This document shows, piece by piece, positions 9,502 through 23,375 of a stretch of 62,000 nucleotides of DNA. The DNA lies in contig WPIO01000091.1 in NCBI GenBank assembly GCA_009760855.2, positions 1 to 62,000 on the forward strand, read 5' to 3'. The translations under genes were made by a program, and so were the position numbers. Every line of letters starts with the position of its first letter. Positions within the stretch are counted from its first letter, which is position 1. The notes under the pieces are model-generated. The model did no database searches, had not been told where the DNA came from, and worked only from the letters and a program-made list of their open reading frames with translations. This DNA is from Cristatella mucedo (Eukaryota > Bryozoa > Phylactolaemata > Cristatellidae).

Positions 9502-11723
9502 TATCTAGATACTTCAAATCAACCCGTCAAGGCATGAAGTAGCTCGGAGCAGAGTGCAGACCTTGCTTTAGGCAATCGCACTTTAATAATTCAATTCGCT
9601 TGAGTTTGCAGCAGATCGCTGAATATAAAGACACCTCAATACTGCTCGTTATATCGTGTGATAACTTGCTGCAGATTGTGGAGCCTTGCATTAGGCCATT
9701 CACACTTGAATATAGCTTATTTTGCATGACTTCACAGCAGATCGCACTATATCTAGATAATTTAAATCGACCCGTCAAGTCATGCAGTCGCCCGGAGATT
9801 AGTGCAGGCCTTGCTTTAGGCAATCGCACTTGAATAACTCATTTCGCTTGAGTTTGCAGCAGATCGCAGCATATTAGGACACCTCGATACTGCTCGTTAT
9901 CGCGTGTGATAACTTGCTGCTGTGTGAGGCGCCTTGCATTAAGCAATTCACACTTGAATAGCTTATCTTGCATGAGTTCACAGCAGATCACACAATATCT
10001 AGATACTTTAAATCAACCCACCAGAGCGTGCAGTAGCTTGCAGCATAATGCAGCTCCTTGCTTCAGGCAATCGCACTTGAATACCTCATTTCGGTTGAGT
10101 TTGCAGCTGATCGCGGAATATAAAGACATCTCGATACTGCTCGTTATAGCCTGCGATAGCTTGCTGCAGAGTGGGGCCCCTTCCATTAGGCCATTCACAC
10201 TTGAATAACATACTTTGGATGAGATCGCAGCAGATCGCACAATATCTAGATACTTTAAATCGACCCGTCTCAGCGTGTGGTAGCTTGCAGCAGAGTGCAG
10301 CTCCTTGGTTTAAGCAATCGCACATGAATAACTCATTTCGGTTAAGTTTGCAGCTGATCGGGGAACAGAAAGACACCTCGATACAGCTCGTTATATCGTG
10401 TAATAAGTTGCTGCAGATTGCAGCGCCTTGCATTAGGCCATTCACACTTGAATAGCTTATCTTGCATAATATCCCAGCAGATCGCACCATATCTAGATAC
10501 TTTAAACCAATCCGCCGGGGCATGCTGTTGTTTGCACCAAAATTCACCTCCTTGCTTTAGGCAATCGCAATTGAATAACTCATTTTGCTTGAGTTTGCAG
10601 CAAATCGGTAAATATAAAGACACCTCGATACTGCTCTTTATAGCCGTGATAGCTTGCTTCAGATTGCTGCGCCTTGCATAAGGCCATTCACACTTGATTA
10701 GCTTATTTTGCATGACTTCACAGCAGATCGCACAATATCTAGATACTTTTAATCGACCCGTCAGAGAGTGCAGTAGCTTGCAGCAGAGTGCAGCTCCTTG
10801 CTTTAGGCAATCGCAATTTGATAACTCATTCCGCTTGCGTTTGCAGCAGATCTCTGAATATGAAGACACCTCAATAGAGCTCGTATTAGCCTGTAATAAG
10901 TTGCTGCAGAGTTCTGAGCTTTGCATTAAGCCATTCACACTTGAATAGCTTCTTTTGCATGAGTTCACAGCAGTTCGCACAATATCTAGCTACTTTAAAT
11001 CCAACCGTCGAAGCATGCAGGAGCTAGCAGCAGAGTGCTGCACCTTGGTTTAGGCAATCACACTTGAATAACGAACTTTGATTGATTTTGCAGCATATCG
11101 CAGAACATAAAGATACCTTGATACTGCACCTCATTCCGTGTGATAACTTGCTGCAGAGTGCGGTGCCTTGCATTAAGCCATTTACACTTGAATAACTTAT
11201 TTTGCATGAGTTTACAGCAGATCGCACAATATCTAGAGACTTTAAATCCACCCGTCGAAGCTTGCATGAGCTGGCAGCAGAGTGCTGCACGTTGCTTAGG
11301 GCAATCGTACTTAAAAAATACATTTCGAATGAGTTTGCAGGAGATCGCGGAATGTAAAGACACCTCAATACTGCTCGATATGGCGTGTGATAACTTTTTA
11401 CGGAGTGTAGTGCCTTGCATTAAGCCATTCTCACTTGAATAACCTATTTTGCATGAGATAGCAGGAGATGGCCCAATATCTAGATACTTTAATTCAACCC
11501 GTCGAAGCGTGCAGGAGCTGGCAGCAGAGTGCTAATCTTTGCTTTAGGCAATCGCACTTGAAAAACGAATTTTGCTTGATTTTTCAGCAGATCGCGGAAC
11601 ATAAACACACCTCGATACTCATCCTTATAGCTTGTGATAACTTGCGGCAGAGTGCTGTGCTTTGCATTAAGCCATTCACACTTGAATACCTTATTTTGCA
11701 TGAGTTCACAGCAGATCGCACAA
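9502..11723. repeat. HOR copy 5, subtype B9, 9 monomers, 2222 bp
   Basis: It has the B states of copy 4 in m6-m9 (CAGTTCGCACAATATC, ACCGTCGAAGC, GCTTAGGGC, CTTTTTACGGAG, CTTGAAAAACG) but not the extra monomer pair. It therefore separates the B sequence state from the 11-monomer length state. It has a 2-bp TA duplication at 9711-9714 (GAATATAGC). Confidence 0.93.
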
Positions 11724-13948
11724 TATCTAGATACTTCAAATCAACCCGTCAAGGCATGAAGTAGCTCGGAGCAGAGTGCAGACCTTGCTTTAGGCAATCG
11801 CACTTTAATAATTCAATTCGCTTGAGTTTGCAGCAGATCGCTGAATATAAAGACACCTCAATACTGCTCGTTATATCGTGTGATAACTTGCTGCAGATTG
11901 TGGAGCCTTGCATTAGGCCATTCACACTTGAATAGCTTATTTTGCATGACTTCACAGCAGATCGCACTATATCTAGATAATTTAAATCGACCCGTCAAGT
12001 CATGCAGTCGCCCGGAGATTAGTGCAGGCCTTGCTTTAGGCAATCGCACTTGAATAACTCATTTCGCTTGAGTTTGCAGCAGATCGCAGCATATTAGGAC
12101 ACCTCGATACTGCTCGTTATCGCGTGTGATAACTTGCTGCTGTGTGAGGCGCCTTGCATTAAGCAATTCACACTTGAATAGCTTATCTTGCATGAGTTCA
12201 CAGCAGATCACACAATATCTAGATACTTTAAATCAACCCACCAGAGCGTGCAGTAGCTTGCAGCATAATGCAGCTCCTTGCTTCAGGCAATCGCACTTGA
12301 ATACCTCATTTCGGTTGAGTTTGCAGCTGATCGCGGAATATAAAGACATCTCGATACTGCTCGTTATAGCCTGCGATAGCTTGCTGCAGAGTGGGGCCCC
12401 TTCCATTAGGCCATTCACACTTGAATAACATACTTTGGATGAGATCGCAGCAGATCGCACAATATCTAGATACTTTAAATCGACCCGTCTCAGCGTGTGG
12501 TAGCTTGCAGCAGAGTGCAGCTCCTTGGTTTAAGCAATCGCACATGAATAACTCATTTCGGTTAAGTTTGCAGCTGATCGGGGAACAGAAAGACACCTCG
12601 ATACAGCTCGTTATATCGTGTAATAAGTTGCTGCAGATTGCAGCGCCTTGCATTAGGCCATTCACACTTGAATAGCTTATCTTGCATAATATCCCAGCAG
12701 ATCGCACCATATCTAGATACTTGAAACGAAACCAATCCGCCGGGGCATGCTGTTGTTTGCACCAAAATTCACCTCCTTGCTTTAGGCAATCGCAATTGAA
12801 TAACTCATTTTGCTTGAGTTTGCAGCAAATCGGTAAATATAAAGACACCTCGATACTGCTCTTTATAGCCGTGATAGCTTGCTTCAGATTGCTGCGCCTT
12901 GCATAAGGCCATTCACACTTGATTAGCTTATTTTGCATGACTTCACAGCAGATCGCACAATATCTAGATACTTTTAATCGACCCGTCAGAGAGTGCAGTA
13001 GCTTGCAGCAGAGTGCAGCTCCTTGCTTTAGGCAATCGCAATTTGATAACTCATTCCGCTTGCGTTTGCAGCAGATCTCCGAATATGAAGACACCTCAAT
13101 AGAGCTCGTAATAGCCTGTAATAAGTTGCTGCAGAGTTCTGCGCTTTGCATTAAGCCATTCACACTTGAATAGCTTCTTTTGCATGAGTTCACAGCAGAT
13201 CGCACAAAATCTAGCTACTTTAAATCCAACCTTCGAAGCATGCAGGAGCTAGCAGCAGAGTGCTGCACCTTGGTTTAGGCAATCACACTTGAATAACGAA
13301 CTTTGCTTGATTTTGCAGCATATCGCAGAACATAAAGATACCTCGATACTGCACCTCATTCCGTGTGATAACTTGCTGCAGAGTGCTGTGCCTTGCATTA
13401 AGCCATTTACACTTGAATAACTTATCTTGAATGAGTTTACAGCAGATCGCACAATATCTAGAGACTTTAAATCCACCCGTCGAAGCTTGCATGAGCTGGC
13501 AGCAGAGTGCTGCACGTTGCTAAGGGCAATCGTACTTAAAAAACACATTTCGAATGAGTTTGCAGAAGATCGCAGAATGTAAAGACACCTCAATACTGCT
13601 CGATATGGCGTGTGATAACTTGTTTCGGACAGTAGTGCCTTGCATTAAGCCATTCTCACTTGAATAACCTATTTTGCATGAGATAGCAGGAGATTGCCCA
13701 ATATCTAGATACTTTAATTCAACCCGTCGACGCGTGCAGGAGCTGGCAGCAGAGTGCTCATCTTTGCTTTAGGCAATCGCACTTAAAAAACGAATTTTGC
13801 TTGAATTTTCAGCAGATCGCGGAACATAAACACACCTCGATACTCATCCTTATAGCTTGTGATAACTTGCGGCAGAGTGCTGTGCTTTGCATTAAGCCAT
13901 TCACACTTGAATACCTTATTTTGCATGAGTTCACAGCAGATCGCACAA
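11724..13948. repeat. HOR copy 6, subtype A2, 9 monomers, 2225 bp
   Basis: A-type in m7 and m9 but with two m8-linked changes, GAGTGCTGTGCC near 13381 and TTATCTTGAATG near 13422, that also occur in copies 7 and 10. Near 12720 the m5 start reads TACTTGAAACGAAACC instead of TACTTTAAACC. This 5-bp complex insertion fuses two antisense frames into a 299-codon ORF at 12306-13205, which I regard as accidental. Confidence 0.94.
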
Positions 13949-16170
13949 TATCTAGATACTTCAAATCAACCCGTCAAGGCATGAAGTAGCTCGGAGCAGA
14001 GTGCAGACCTTGCTTTAGGCAATCGCACTTTAATAATTCAATTCGCTTGAGTTTGCAGCAGATCGCTGAATATAAAGACACCTCAATACTGCTCGTTATA
14101 TCGTGTGATAACTTGCTGCAGATTGTGGAGCCTTGCATTAGGCCATTCACACTTGAATAGCTTATTTTGCATGACTTCACAGCAGATCGCACTATATCTA
14201 GATAATTTAAATCGACCCGTCAAGTCATGCAGTCGCCCGGAGATTAGTGCAGGCCTTGCTTTAGGCAATCGCACTTGAATAACTCATTTCGCTTGAGTTT
14301 GCAGCAGATCGCAGCATATTAGGACACCTCGATACTGCTCGTTATCGCGTGTGATAACTTGCTGCTGTGTGAGGCGCCTTGCATTAAGCAATTCACACTT
14401 GAATAGCTTATCTTGCATGAGTTCACAGCAGATCACACAATATCTAGATACTTTAAATCAACCCACCAGAGCGTGCAGTAGCTTGCAGCATAATGCAGCT
14501 CCTTGCTTCAGGCAATCGCACTTGAATACCTCATTTCGGTTGAGTTTGCAGCTGATCGCGGAATATAAAGACATCTCGATACTGCTCGTTATAGCCTGCG
14601 ATAGCTTGCTGCAGAGTGGGGCCCCTTCCATTAGGCCATTCACACTTGAATAACATACTTTGGATGAGATCGCAGCAGATCGCACAATATATCTAGATAC
14701 TTTAAATCGACCCGTCTCAGCGTGTGGTAGCTTGCAGCAGAGTGCAGCTCCTTGGTTTAAGCAATCGCACATGAATAACTCATTTCGGTTAAGTTTGCAG
14801 CTGATCGGGGAACAGAAAGACACCTCGATACAGCTCGTTATATCGTGTAATAAGTTGCTGCAGATTGCAGCGCCTTGCATTAGGCCATTCACACTTGAAT
14901 AGCTTATCTTGCATAATATCCCAGCAGATCGCACCATATCTAGATACTTTAAACCAATCCGCCGGGGCATGCTGTTGTTTGCACCAAAATTCACCTCCTT
15001 GCTTTAGGCAATCGCAATTGAATAACTCATTTTGCTTGAGTTTGCAGCAAATCGGTAAATATAAAGACACCTCGATACTGCTCTTTATAGCCGTGATAGC
15101 TTGCTTCAGATTGCTGCGCCTTGCATAAGGCCATTCACACTTGATTAGCTTATTTTGCATGACTTCACAGCAGATCGCACAATATCTAGATACTTTTAAT
15201 CGACCCGTCAGAGAGTGCAGTAGCTTGCAGCAGAGTGCAGCTCCTTGCTTTAGGCAATCGCAATTTGATAACTCATTCCGCTTGCGTTTGCAGCAGATCT
15301 CCGAATATGAAGACACCTCAATAGAGCTCGTAATAGCCTGTAATAAGTTGCTGCAGAGTTCTGCGCTTTGCATTAAGCCATTCACACTTGAATAGCTTCT
15401 TTTGCATGAGTTCACAGCAGATCGCACAAAATCTAGCTACTTTAAATCCAACCTTCGAAGCATGCAGGAGCTAGCAGCAGAGTGCTGCACCTTGGTTTAG
15501 GCAATCACACTTGAATAACGAACTTTGCTTGATTTTGCAGCATATCGCAGAACATAAAGATACCTCGATACTGCACCTCATTCCGTGTGATAACTTGCTG
15601 CAGAGTGCTGTGCCTTGCATTAAGCCATTTACACTTGAATAACTTATCTTGAATGAGTTTACAGCAGATCGCACAATATCTAGAGACTTTAAATCCACCC
15701 GTCGAAGCTTGCATGAGCTGGCAGCAGAGTGCTGCACGTTGCTAAGGGCAATCGTACTTAAAAAACACATTTCGAATGAGTTTGCAGAAGATCGCAGAAT
15801 GTAAAGACACCTCAATACTGCTCGATATGGCGTGTGATAACTTGTTTCGGACAGTAGTGCCTTGCATTAAGCCATTCTCACTTGAATAACCTATTTTGCA
15901 TGAGATAGCAGGAGATTGCCCAATATCTAGATACTTTAATTCAACCCGTCGACGCGTGCAGGAGCTGGCAGCAGAGTGCTCATCTTTGCTTTAGGCAATC
16001 GCACTTAAAAAACGAATTTTGCTTGAATTTTCAGCAGATCGCGGAACATAAACACACCTCGATACTCATCCTTATAGCTTGTGATAACTTGCGGCAGAGT
16101 GCTGTGCTTTGCATTAAGCCATTCACACTTGAATACCTTATTTTGCATGAGTTCACAGCAGATCGCACAA
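13949..16170. repeat. HOR copy 7, subtype A2, 9 monomers, 2222 bp
   Basis: It carries the A2 markers in m8. The only length change seen is a 2-bp AT duplication in the m4 palindrome (CAATATATCTAG near 14687). This extends the dyad and changes the frame locally. Confidence 0.94.
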
Positions 16171-18397
16171 TATCTAGATACTTCAAATCAACCCGTCAAG
16201 GCATGAAGTAGCTCGGAGCAGAGTGCAGACCTTGCTTTAGGCAATCGCACTTTAATAATTCAATTCGCTTGAGTTTGCAGCAGATCGCTGAATATAAAGA
16301 CACCTCAATACTGCTCGTTATATCGTGTGATAACTTGCTGCAGATTGTGGAGCCTTGCATTAGGCCATTCACACTTGAATAGCTTATTTTGCATGACTTC
16401 ACAGCAGATCGCACTATATCTAGATAATTTAAATCGACCCGTCAAGTCATGCAGTCGCCCGGAGATTAGTGCAGGCCTTGCTTTAGGCAATCGCACTTGA
16501 ATAACTCATTTCGCTTGAGTTTGCAGCAGATCGCAGCATATTAGGACACCTCGATACTGCTCGTTATCGCGTGTGATAACTTGCTGCTGTGTGAGGCGCC
16601 TTGCATTAAGCAATTCACACTTGAATAGCTTATCTTGCATGAGTTCACAGCAGATCACACAATATCTAGATACTTTAAATCAACCCACCAGAGCGTGCAG
16701 TAGCTTGCAGCATAATGCAGCTCCTTGCTTCAGGCAATCGCACTTGAATACCTCATTTCGGTTGAGTTTGCAGCTGATCGCGGAATATAAAGACATCTCG
16801 ATACTGCTCGTTATAGCCTGCGATAGCTTGCTGCAGAGTGGGGCCCCTTCCATTAGGCCATTCACACTTGAATAACATACTTTGGATGAGATCGCAGCAG
16901 ATCGCACAATATCTAGATACTTTAAATCGACCCGTCTCAGCGTGTGGTAGCTTGCAGCAGAGTGCAGCTCCTTGGTTTAAGCAATCGCACATGAATAACT
17001 CATTTCGGTTAAGTTTGCAGCTGATCGGGGAACAGAAAGACACCTCGATACAGCTCGTTATATCGTGTAATAAGTTGCTGCAGATTGCAGCGCCTTGCAT
17101 TAGGCCATTCACACTTGAATAGCTTATCTTGCATAATATCCCCCAGCAGATCGCACCATATCTAGATACTTTAAACCAATCCGCCGGGGCATGCTGTTGT
17201 TTGCACCAAAATTCACCTCCTTGCTTTAGGCAATCGCAATTGAATAACTCATTTTGCTTGAGTTTGCAGCAAATCGGTAAATATAAAGACACCTCGATAC
17301 TGCTCTTTATAGCCGTGATAGCTTGCTTCAGATTGCTGCGCCTTGCATAAGGCCATTCACACTTGATTAGCTTATTTTGCATGACTTCACAGCAGATCGC
17401 ACAATATCTAGATACTTTTAATCGACCCGTCAGAGAGTGCAGTAGCTTGCAGCAGAGTGCAGCTCCTTGCTTTAGGCAATCGCAATTTGATAACTCATTC
17501 CGCTTGCGTTTGCAGCAGATCTCCGAATATGAAGACACCTCAATAGAGCTCGTAATAGCCTGTAATAAGTTGCTGCAGAGTTCTGCGCTTTGCATTAAGC
17601 CATTCACACTTGAATAGCTTCTTTTGCATGAGTTCACAGCAGATCGCACAAAATCTAGCTACTTTAAATCCAACCTTCGAAGCATGCAGGAGCTAGCAGC
17701 AGCAGAGTGCTGCACCTTGGTTTAGGCAATCACACTTGAATAACGAACTTTGCTTGATTTTGCAGCATATCGCAGAACATAAAGATACCTCGATACTGCA
17801 CCTCATTCCGTGTGATAACTTGCTGCAGAGTGCGGTGCCTTGCATTAAGCCATTTACACTTGAATAACTTATTTTGAATGAGTTTACAGCAGATCGCACA
17901 ATATCTAGAGACTTTAAATCCACCCGTCGAAGCTTGCATGAGCTGGCAGCAGAGTGCTGCACGTTGCTAAGGGCAATCGTACTTAAAAAACACATTTCGA
18001 ATGAGTTTGCAGAAGATCGCAGAATGTAAAGACACCTCAATACTGCTCGATATGGCGTGTGATAACTTGTTTCGGACAGTAGTGCCTTGCATTAAGCCAT
18101 TCTCACTTGAATAACCTATTTTGCATGAGATAGCAGGAGATTGCCCAATATCTAGATACTTTAATTCAACCCGTCGACGCGTGCAGGAGAGCTGGCAGCA
18201 GAGTGCTCATCTTTGCTTTAGGCAATCGCACTTAAAAAACGAATTTTGCTTGAATTTTCAGCAGATCGCGGAACATAAACACACCTCGATACTCATCCTT
18301 ATAGCTTGTGATAACTTGCGGCAGAGTGCTGTGCTTTGCATTAAGCCATTCACACTTGAATACCTTATTTTGCATGAGTTCACAGCAGATCGCACAA
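16171..18397. repeat. HOR copy 8, subtype A1, 9 monomers, 2227 bp
   Basis: m8 has the A1 state (GAGTGCGGTGCC, TTATTTTGAATG). Three in-place duplications account for the extra 7 bp: CC at 17141 (ATCCCCCAGC), GCA near 17698 (AGCAGCAGCAG) and GA near 18187 (AGGAGAGCTGG). The CC insertion creates a 298-codon antisense ORF at 16753-17649 by frame fusion. Confidence 0.94.
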
Positions 18398-21124
18398 TAT
18401 CTAGATACTTCAAATCAACCCGTCAAGGCATGAAGTAGCTCGGAGCAGAGTGCAGACCTTGCTTTAGGCAATCGCACTTTAATAATTCAATTCGCTTGAG
18501 TTTGCAGCAGATCGCTGAATATAAAGACACCTCAATACTGCTCGTTATATCGTGTGATAACTTGCTGCAGATTGTGGAGCCTTGCATTAGGCCATTCACA
18601 CTTGAATAGCTTATTTTGCATGACTTCACAGCAGATCGCACTATATCTAGATAATTTAAATCGACCCGTCAAGTCATGCAGTCGCCCGGAGATTAGTGCA
18701 GGCCTTGCTTTAGGCAATCGCACTTGAATAACTCATTTCGCTTGAGTTTGCAGCAGATCGCAGCATATTAGGACACCTCGATACTGCTCGTTATCGCGTG
18801 TGATAACTTGCTGCTGTGTGAGGCGCCTTGCATTAAGCAATTCACACTTGAATAGCTTATCTTGCATGAGTTCACAGCAGATCACACAATATCTAGATAC
18901 TTTAAATCAACCCACCAGAGCGTGCAGTAGCTTGCAGCATAATGCAGCTCCTTGCTTCAGGCAATCGCACTTGAATACCTCATTTCGGTTGAGTTTGCAG
19001 CTGATCGCGGAATATAAAGACATCTCGATACTGCTCGTTATAGCCTGCGATAGCTTGCTGCAGAGTGGGGCCCCTTCCATTAGGCCATTCACACTTGAAT
19101 AACATACTTTGGATGAGATCGCAGCAGATCGCACAATATCTAGATACTTTAAATCGACCCGTCTCAGCGTGTGGTAGCTTGCAGCAGAGTGCAGCTCCTT
19201 GGTTTAAGCAATCGCACATGAATAACTCATTTCGGTTAAGTTTGCAGCTGATCGGGGAACAGAAAGACACCTCGATACAGCTCGTTATATCGTGTAATAA
19301 GTTGCTGCAGATTGCAGCGCCTTGCATTAGGCCATTCACACTTGAATAGCTTATCTTGCATAATATCCCAGCAGATCGCACCATATCTAGATACTTTAAA
19401 CCAATCCGCCGGGGCATGCTGTTGTTTGCACCAAAATTCACCTCCTTGCTTTAGGCAATCGCAATTGAATAACTCATTTTGCTTGAGTTTGCAGCAAATC
19501 GGTAAATATAAAGACACCTCGATACTGCTCTTTATAGCCGTGATAGCTTGCTTCAGATTGCTGCGCCTTGCATAAGGCCATTCACACTTGATTAGCTTAT
19601 TTTGCATGACTTCACAGCAGATCGCACAATATCTAGATACTTTTAATCGACCCGTCAGAGAGTGCAGTAGCTTGCAGCAGAGTGCAGCAGCTCCTTGCTT
19701 TAGGCAATCGCAATTTGATAACTCATTCCGCTTGCGTTTGCAGCAGATCTCTGAATATGAAGACACCTCAATAGAGCTCGTAATAGCCTGTAATAAGTTG
19801 CTGCAGAGTTCTGAGCTTTGCATTAAGCCATTCACACTTGAATAGCTTTTTTGTATGAGTTCACAGCAGTTCGCACAATATCTAGCTACTTTAAATCCAA
19901 CCGTCGAAGCATGCAGGAGCTAGCAGCAGAGTGCTGCACCTTGGTTTAGGCAATCACACTTGAATAACGAACTTTGATTGATTTTGCAGCATATCGCAGA
20001 ACATAAAGATACCTTGATACTGCACCTCATTCCGTGTGATAACTTGCTGCAGAGTGCGGTGCCTTGCATTAAGCCATTTACACTTGAATAACTTATTTTG
20101 CATGAGTTTACAGCAGATCGCACAATATCTAGAGACTTTAAATCCACCCGTCGAAGCTTGCATGAGCTGGCTGCAGAGTGCTGCACGTTGCTTAGGGCAA
20201 TCGTACTTAAAAAATACATTTCGAATGAGTTTGCAGGAGATCGCGGAATGTAAAGACACCTCAATACTGCTCGATATGGCGTGTGATAACTTTTTTCGGA
20301 GTGTAGTGCCTTGCATTAAGCCATTCTCACTTGAATAACCTATTTTTTGCATGAGATAGCAGGAGATGGCCCAATATCTAGATACTTTAATTCAACCCGT
20401 CGAAGCGTGCAGGAGCTGGCAGCAGAGTGCTAATCTTTGCTTTAGGCAATCGCACTTGAAAAAAAACGAATTTTGCTTGATTTTTCAGCAGATCGCGGAA
20501 CATAAACACACCTCGATACTCATCCTTATAGCTTGTGATAACTTGCGGCAGAGTGCTGATCCTTGCATTAAGCCATTCCCACTTGAATAGCTGATTTTGC
20601 TTTGTCTACAGCAGATCGCACAATATCTAGATACTTTAAATCAACCCGCCAGTGTGTGCAGTAGTTTGCAGCATAATGCAGCACCTTGCTTCTTGCTTCA
20701 GGCAATCGCACTTGAATAACTCATTTCGGTTGAGTTTGCAGAAGATCGCGGAATGTAAAGACATCTCAATACTGCTCGTTATGGCGTGTGATAACTTGCT
20801 GGGGAGTGTAGTGCCTTGCATTAAGCCATTCACACTTGAATAACCTATTTTGCACGAGATAGCAGGAAATTGCCCAATATCTAGATACTTTAATTCACCC
20901 GTCGACGCATGCAGGAGCTGGCAGCAGAGTGCTCATCTTTGCTTTAGGCAATCGCACTTGAAAAAACGAATTTTTCTATTTTTTTCAGCAGATCGCGGAA
21001 CATAAACACACCTCGATACTCATCCTTATAGCTTGTGATAACTTGCGGCAGAGTGCTGTGCTTTGCATTAAGCCATTCACACTTGAATACCTTATTTTGC
21101 ATGAGTTCACAGCAGATCGCACAA
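18398..21124. repeat. HOR copy 9, subtype B11, 11 monomers, 2727 bp
   Basis: Second 11-monomer unit, with the same B states and the same extra pair as copy 4, so the two share one origin. Private changes include GCA at 19687, a T-run change near 19845, T gain at 20343, a longer A-run at 20458-20466, a 7-bp duplication giving CTTGCTTCTTGCTTCAGG at 20686-20703, and a disordered T-rich stretch at 20961-20985. Confidence 0.92.
20624..21124. repeat. Extra monomer pair (m10, m11) in HOR copy 9
   Basis: It has the same m10 (CAACCCGCCAGTGTGTGC after TTTGTCTACAGCAG) and m11 (TTTAATTCACCCGTCGACGC) as copy 4. m10 is at 20624-20877 and is 254 bp because of the 7-bp internal duplication; m11 is at 20878-21124. 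Confidence 0.85.
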
Positions 21125-23375
21125 TATCTAGATACTTCAAATCAACCCGTCAAGGCATGAAGTAGCTCGGAGCAGAGTGCAGACCTTGCTTTTTAGGCAA
21201 TCGCACTTTAATAATTCAATTCGCTTGAGTTTGCAGCAGATCGCTGAATATAAAGACACCTCAATACTGCTCGTTATATCGTGTGATAACTTGCTGCAGA
21301 TTGTGGAGCCTTGCATTAGGCCATTCACACTTGAATATAGCTTTTTGCATGCATGACTTCACAGCAGATCGCACTATATCTAGATAATTTAAATCGACCC
21401 GTCAAGTCATGCAGTCGCCCGGAGATTAGTGCAGGCCTTGCTTTAGGCAATCGCACTTGAATAACTCATTTCGCTTGAGTTTGCAGCAGATCGCAGCATA
21501 TTAGGACACCTCGATACTGCTCGTTATCGCGTGTGATAACTTGCTGCTGTGTGAGGCGCCTTGCATTAAGCAATTCACACTTGAATAGCTTATCTTGCAT
21601 GAGTTCACAGCAGATCACACAATATCTAGATACTTTAAATCAACCCACCAGAGCGTGCAGTAGCTTGCAGCATAATGCAGCTCCTTGCTTTCAGGCAATC
21701 GCACTTGAATACCTCATTTCGGTTGAGTTTGCAGCTGATCGCGGAATATAAAGACATCTCGATACTGCTCGTTATAGCCTGCGATAGCTTGCTGCAGAGT
21801 GGGGCCCCTTCCATTAGGCCATTCACACTTGAATAACATACTTTGGATGAGATCGCAGCAGATCGCACAATATCTAGATACTTTAAATCGACCCGTCTCA
21901 GCGTGTGGTAGCTTGCAGCAGAGTGCAGCTCCTTGGTTTAAGCAATCGCACATGAATAACTCATTTCGGTTAAGTTTGCAGCTGATCGGGGAACAGAAAG
22001 ACACCTCGATACAGCTCGTTATATCGTGTAATAAGTTGCTGCAGATTGCAGCGCCTTGCATTAGGCCATTCACACTTGAATAGCTTATCTTGCATAATAT
22101 CCCAGCAGATCGCACCATATCTAGATACTTTAAACCAATCCGCCGGGGCATGCTGTTGTTTGCACCAAAATTCACCTCCTTGCTTTAGGCAATCGCAATT
22201 GAATAACTCATTTTGCTTGAGTTTGCAGCAAATCGGTAAATATAAAGACACCTCGATACTGCTCTTTATAGCCGTGATAGCTTGCTTCAGATTGCTGCGC
22301 CTTGCATAAGGCCATTCACACTTGATTAGCTTATTTTGCATGACTTCACAGCAGATCGCACAATATCTAGATACTTTTAATCGACCCGTCAGAGAGTGCA
22401 GTAGCTTGCAGCAGAGTGCAGCTCCTTGCTTTAGGCAATCGCAATTTGATAACTCATTCCGCTTGCGTTTTTGCAGCAGATCTCCGAATATGAAGACACC
22501 TCAATAGAGCTCGTAATAGCCTGTAATAAGTTGCTGCAGAGTTCTGCGCTTTGCATTAAGCCATTCACACTTGAATAGCTTCTTTTGCATGAGTTCACAG
22601 CAGATCGCACAAAATCTAGCTACTTTAAATCCAACCTTCGAAGCATGCAGGAGCTAGCAGCAGAGTGCTGCACCTTGGTTTAGGCAATCACACTTGAATA
22701 ACGAACTTTGCTTGATTTTGCAGCATATCGCAGAACATAAAGATACCTCGATACTGCACCTCATTCCGTCCGTGTGTGATAACTTGCTGCAGAGTGCTGT
22801 GCCTTGCATTAAGCCATTTACACTTGAATAACTTATCTTGAATGAGTTTACAGCAGATCGCACAATATCTAGAGACTTTAAATCCACCCGTCGAAGCTTG
22901 CATGAGCTGGCAGCAGAGTGCTGCACGTTGCTAAGGGCAATCGTACTTAAAAAACACATTTCGAATGAGTTTGCAGAAGATCGCAGAATGTAAAGACACC
23001 TCAATACTGCTCGATATGGCGTGTGATAACTTGTTTCGGACAGTAGTGCCTTGCATTAAGCCATTCTCCATTCTCACTTGAATAACCTATTTTGCATGAG
23101 ATAGCAGGAGATTGCCCAATATCTAGATACTTTAATTCAACCCGTCGACGCGTGCAGGAGCTGGCAGCAGAGTGCTCATCTTTGCTTTAGGCAATCGCAC
23201 TTAAAAAACGAATTTTGCTTGAATTTTGCTTTTTTTCAGCAGATCGCGGAACATAAACACACCTCGATACTCATCCTTATAGCTTGTGATAACTTGCGGC
23301 AGAGTGCTGTGCTTTGCATTAAGCCATTCACACTTGAATACCTTATTTTGCATGAGTTCACAGCAGATCGCACAA
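21125..23375. repeat. HOR copy 10, subtype A2, 9 monomers, 2251 bp, rich in micro-insertions
   Basis: It is 31 bp longer than the reference without an extra monomer. Visible insertions: TT near 21191, a TA gain plus altered TTTTTGCATGCATGAC at 21336-21355, T near 21690, TT near 22470, CCGTCCGTGTGTG near 22765-22778, CCATTCTCCATTCTCAC at 23061-23077, and GAATTTTGCTTTTTTTC at 23221-23237. Most duplicate the adjacent bases. It carries the A2 markers in m8. This is the most disturbed core copy. Confidence 0.92.

Noticed and set aside
12306-13205. Antisense ORF of 299 codons, and a similar one of 298 codons at 16753-17649, as possible genes
   Set aside because: Each exists only in one HOR copy because a small insertion (5 bp near 12720, 2 bp at 17141) fuses two frames that are separate in all other copies. 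Translations are just satellite monomers read in changing frames, with no recognisable domain.
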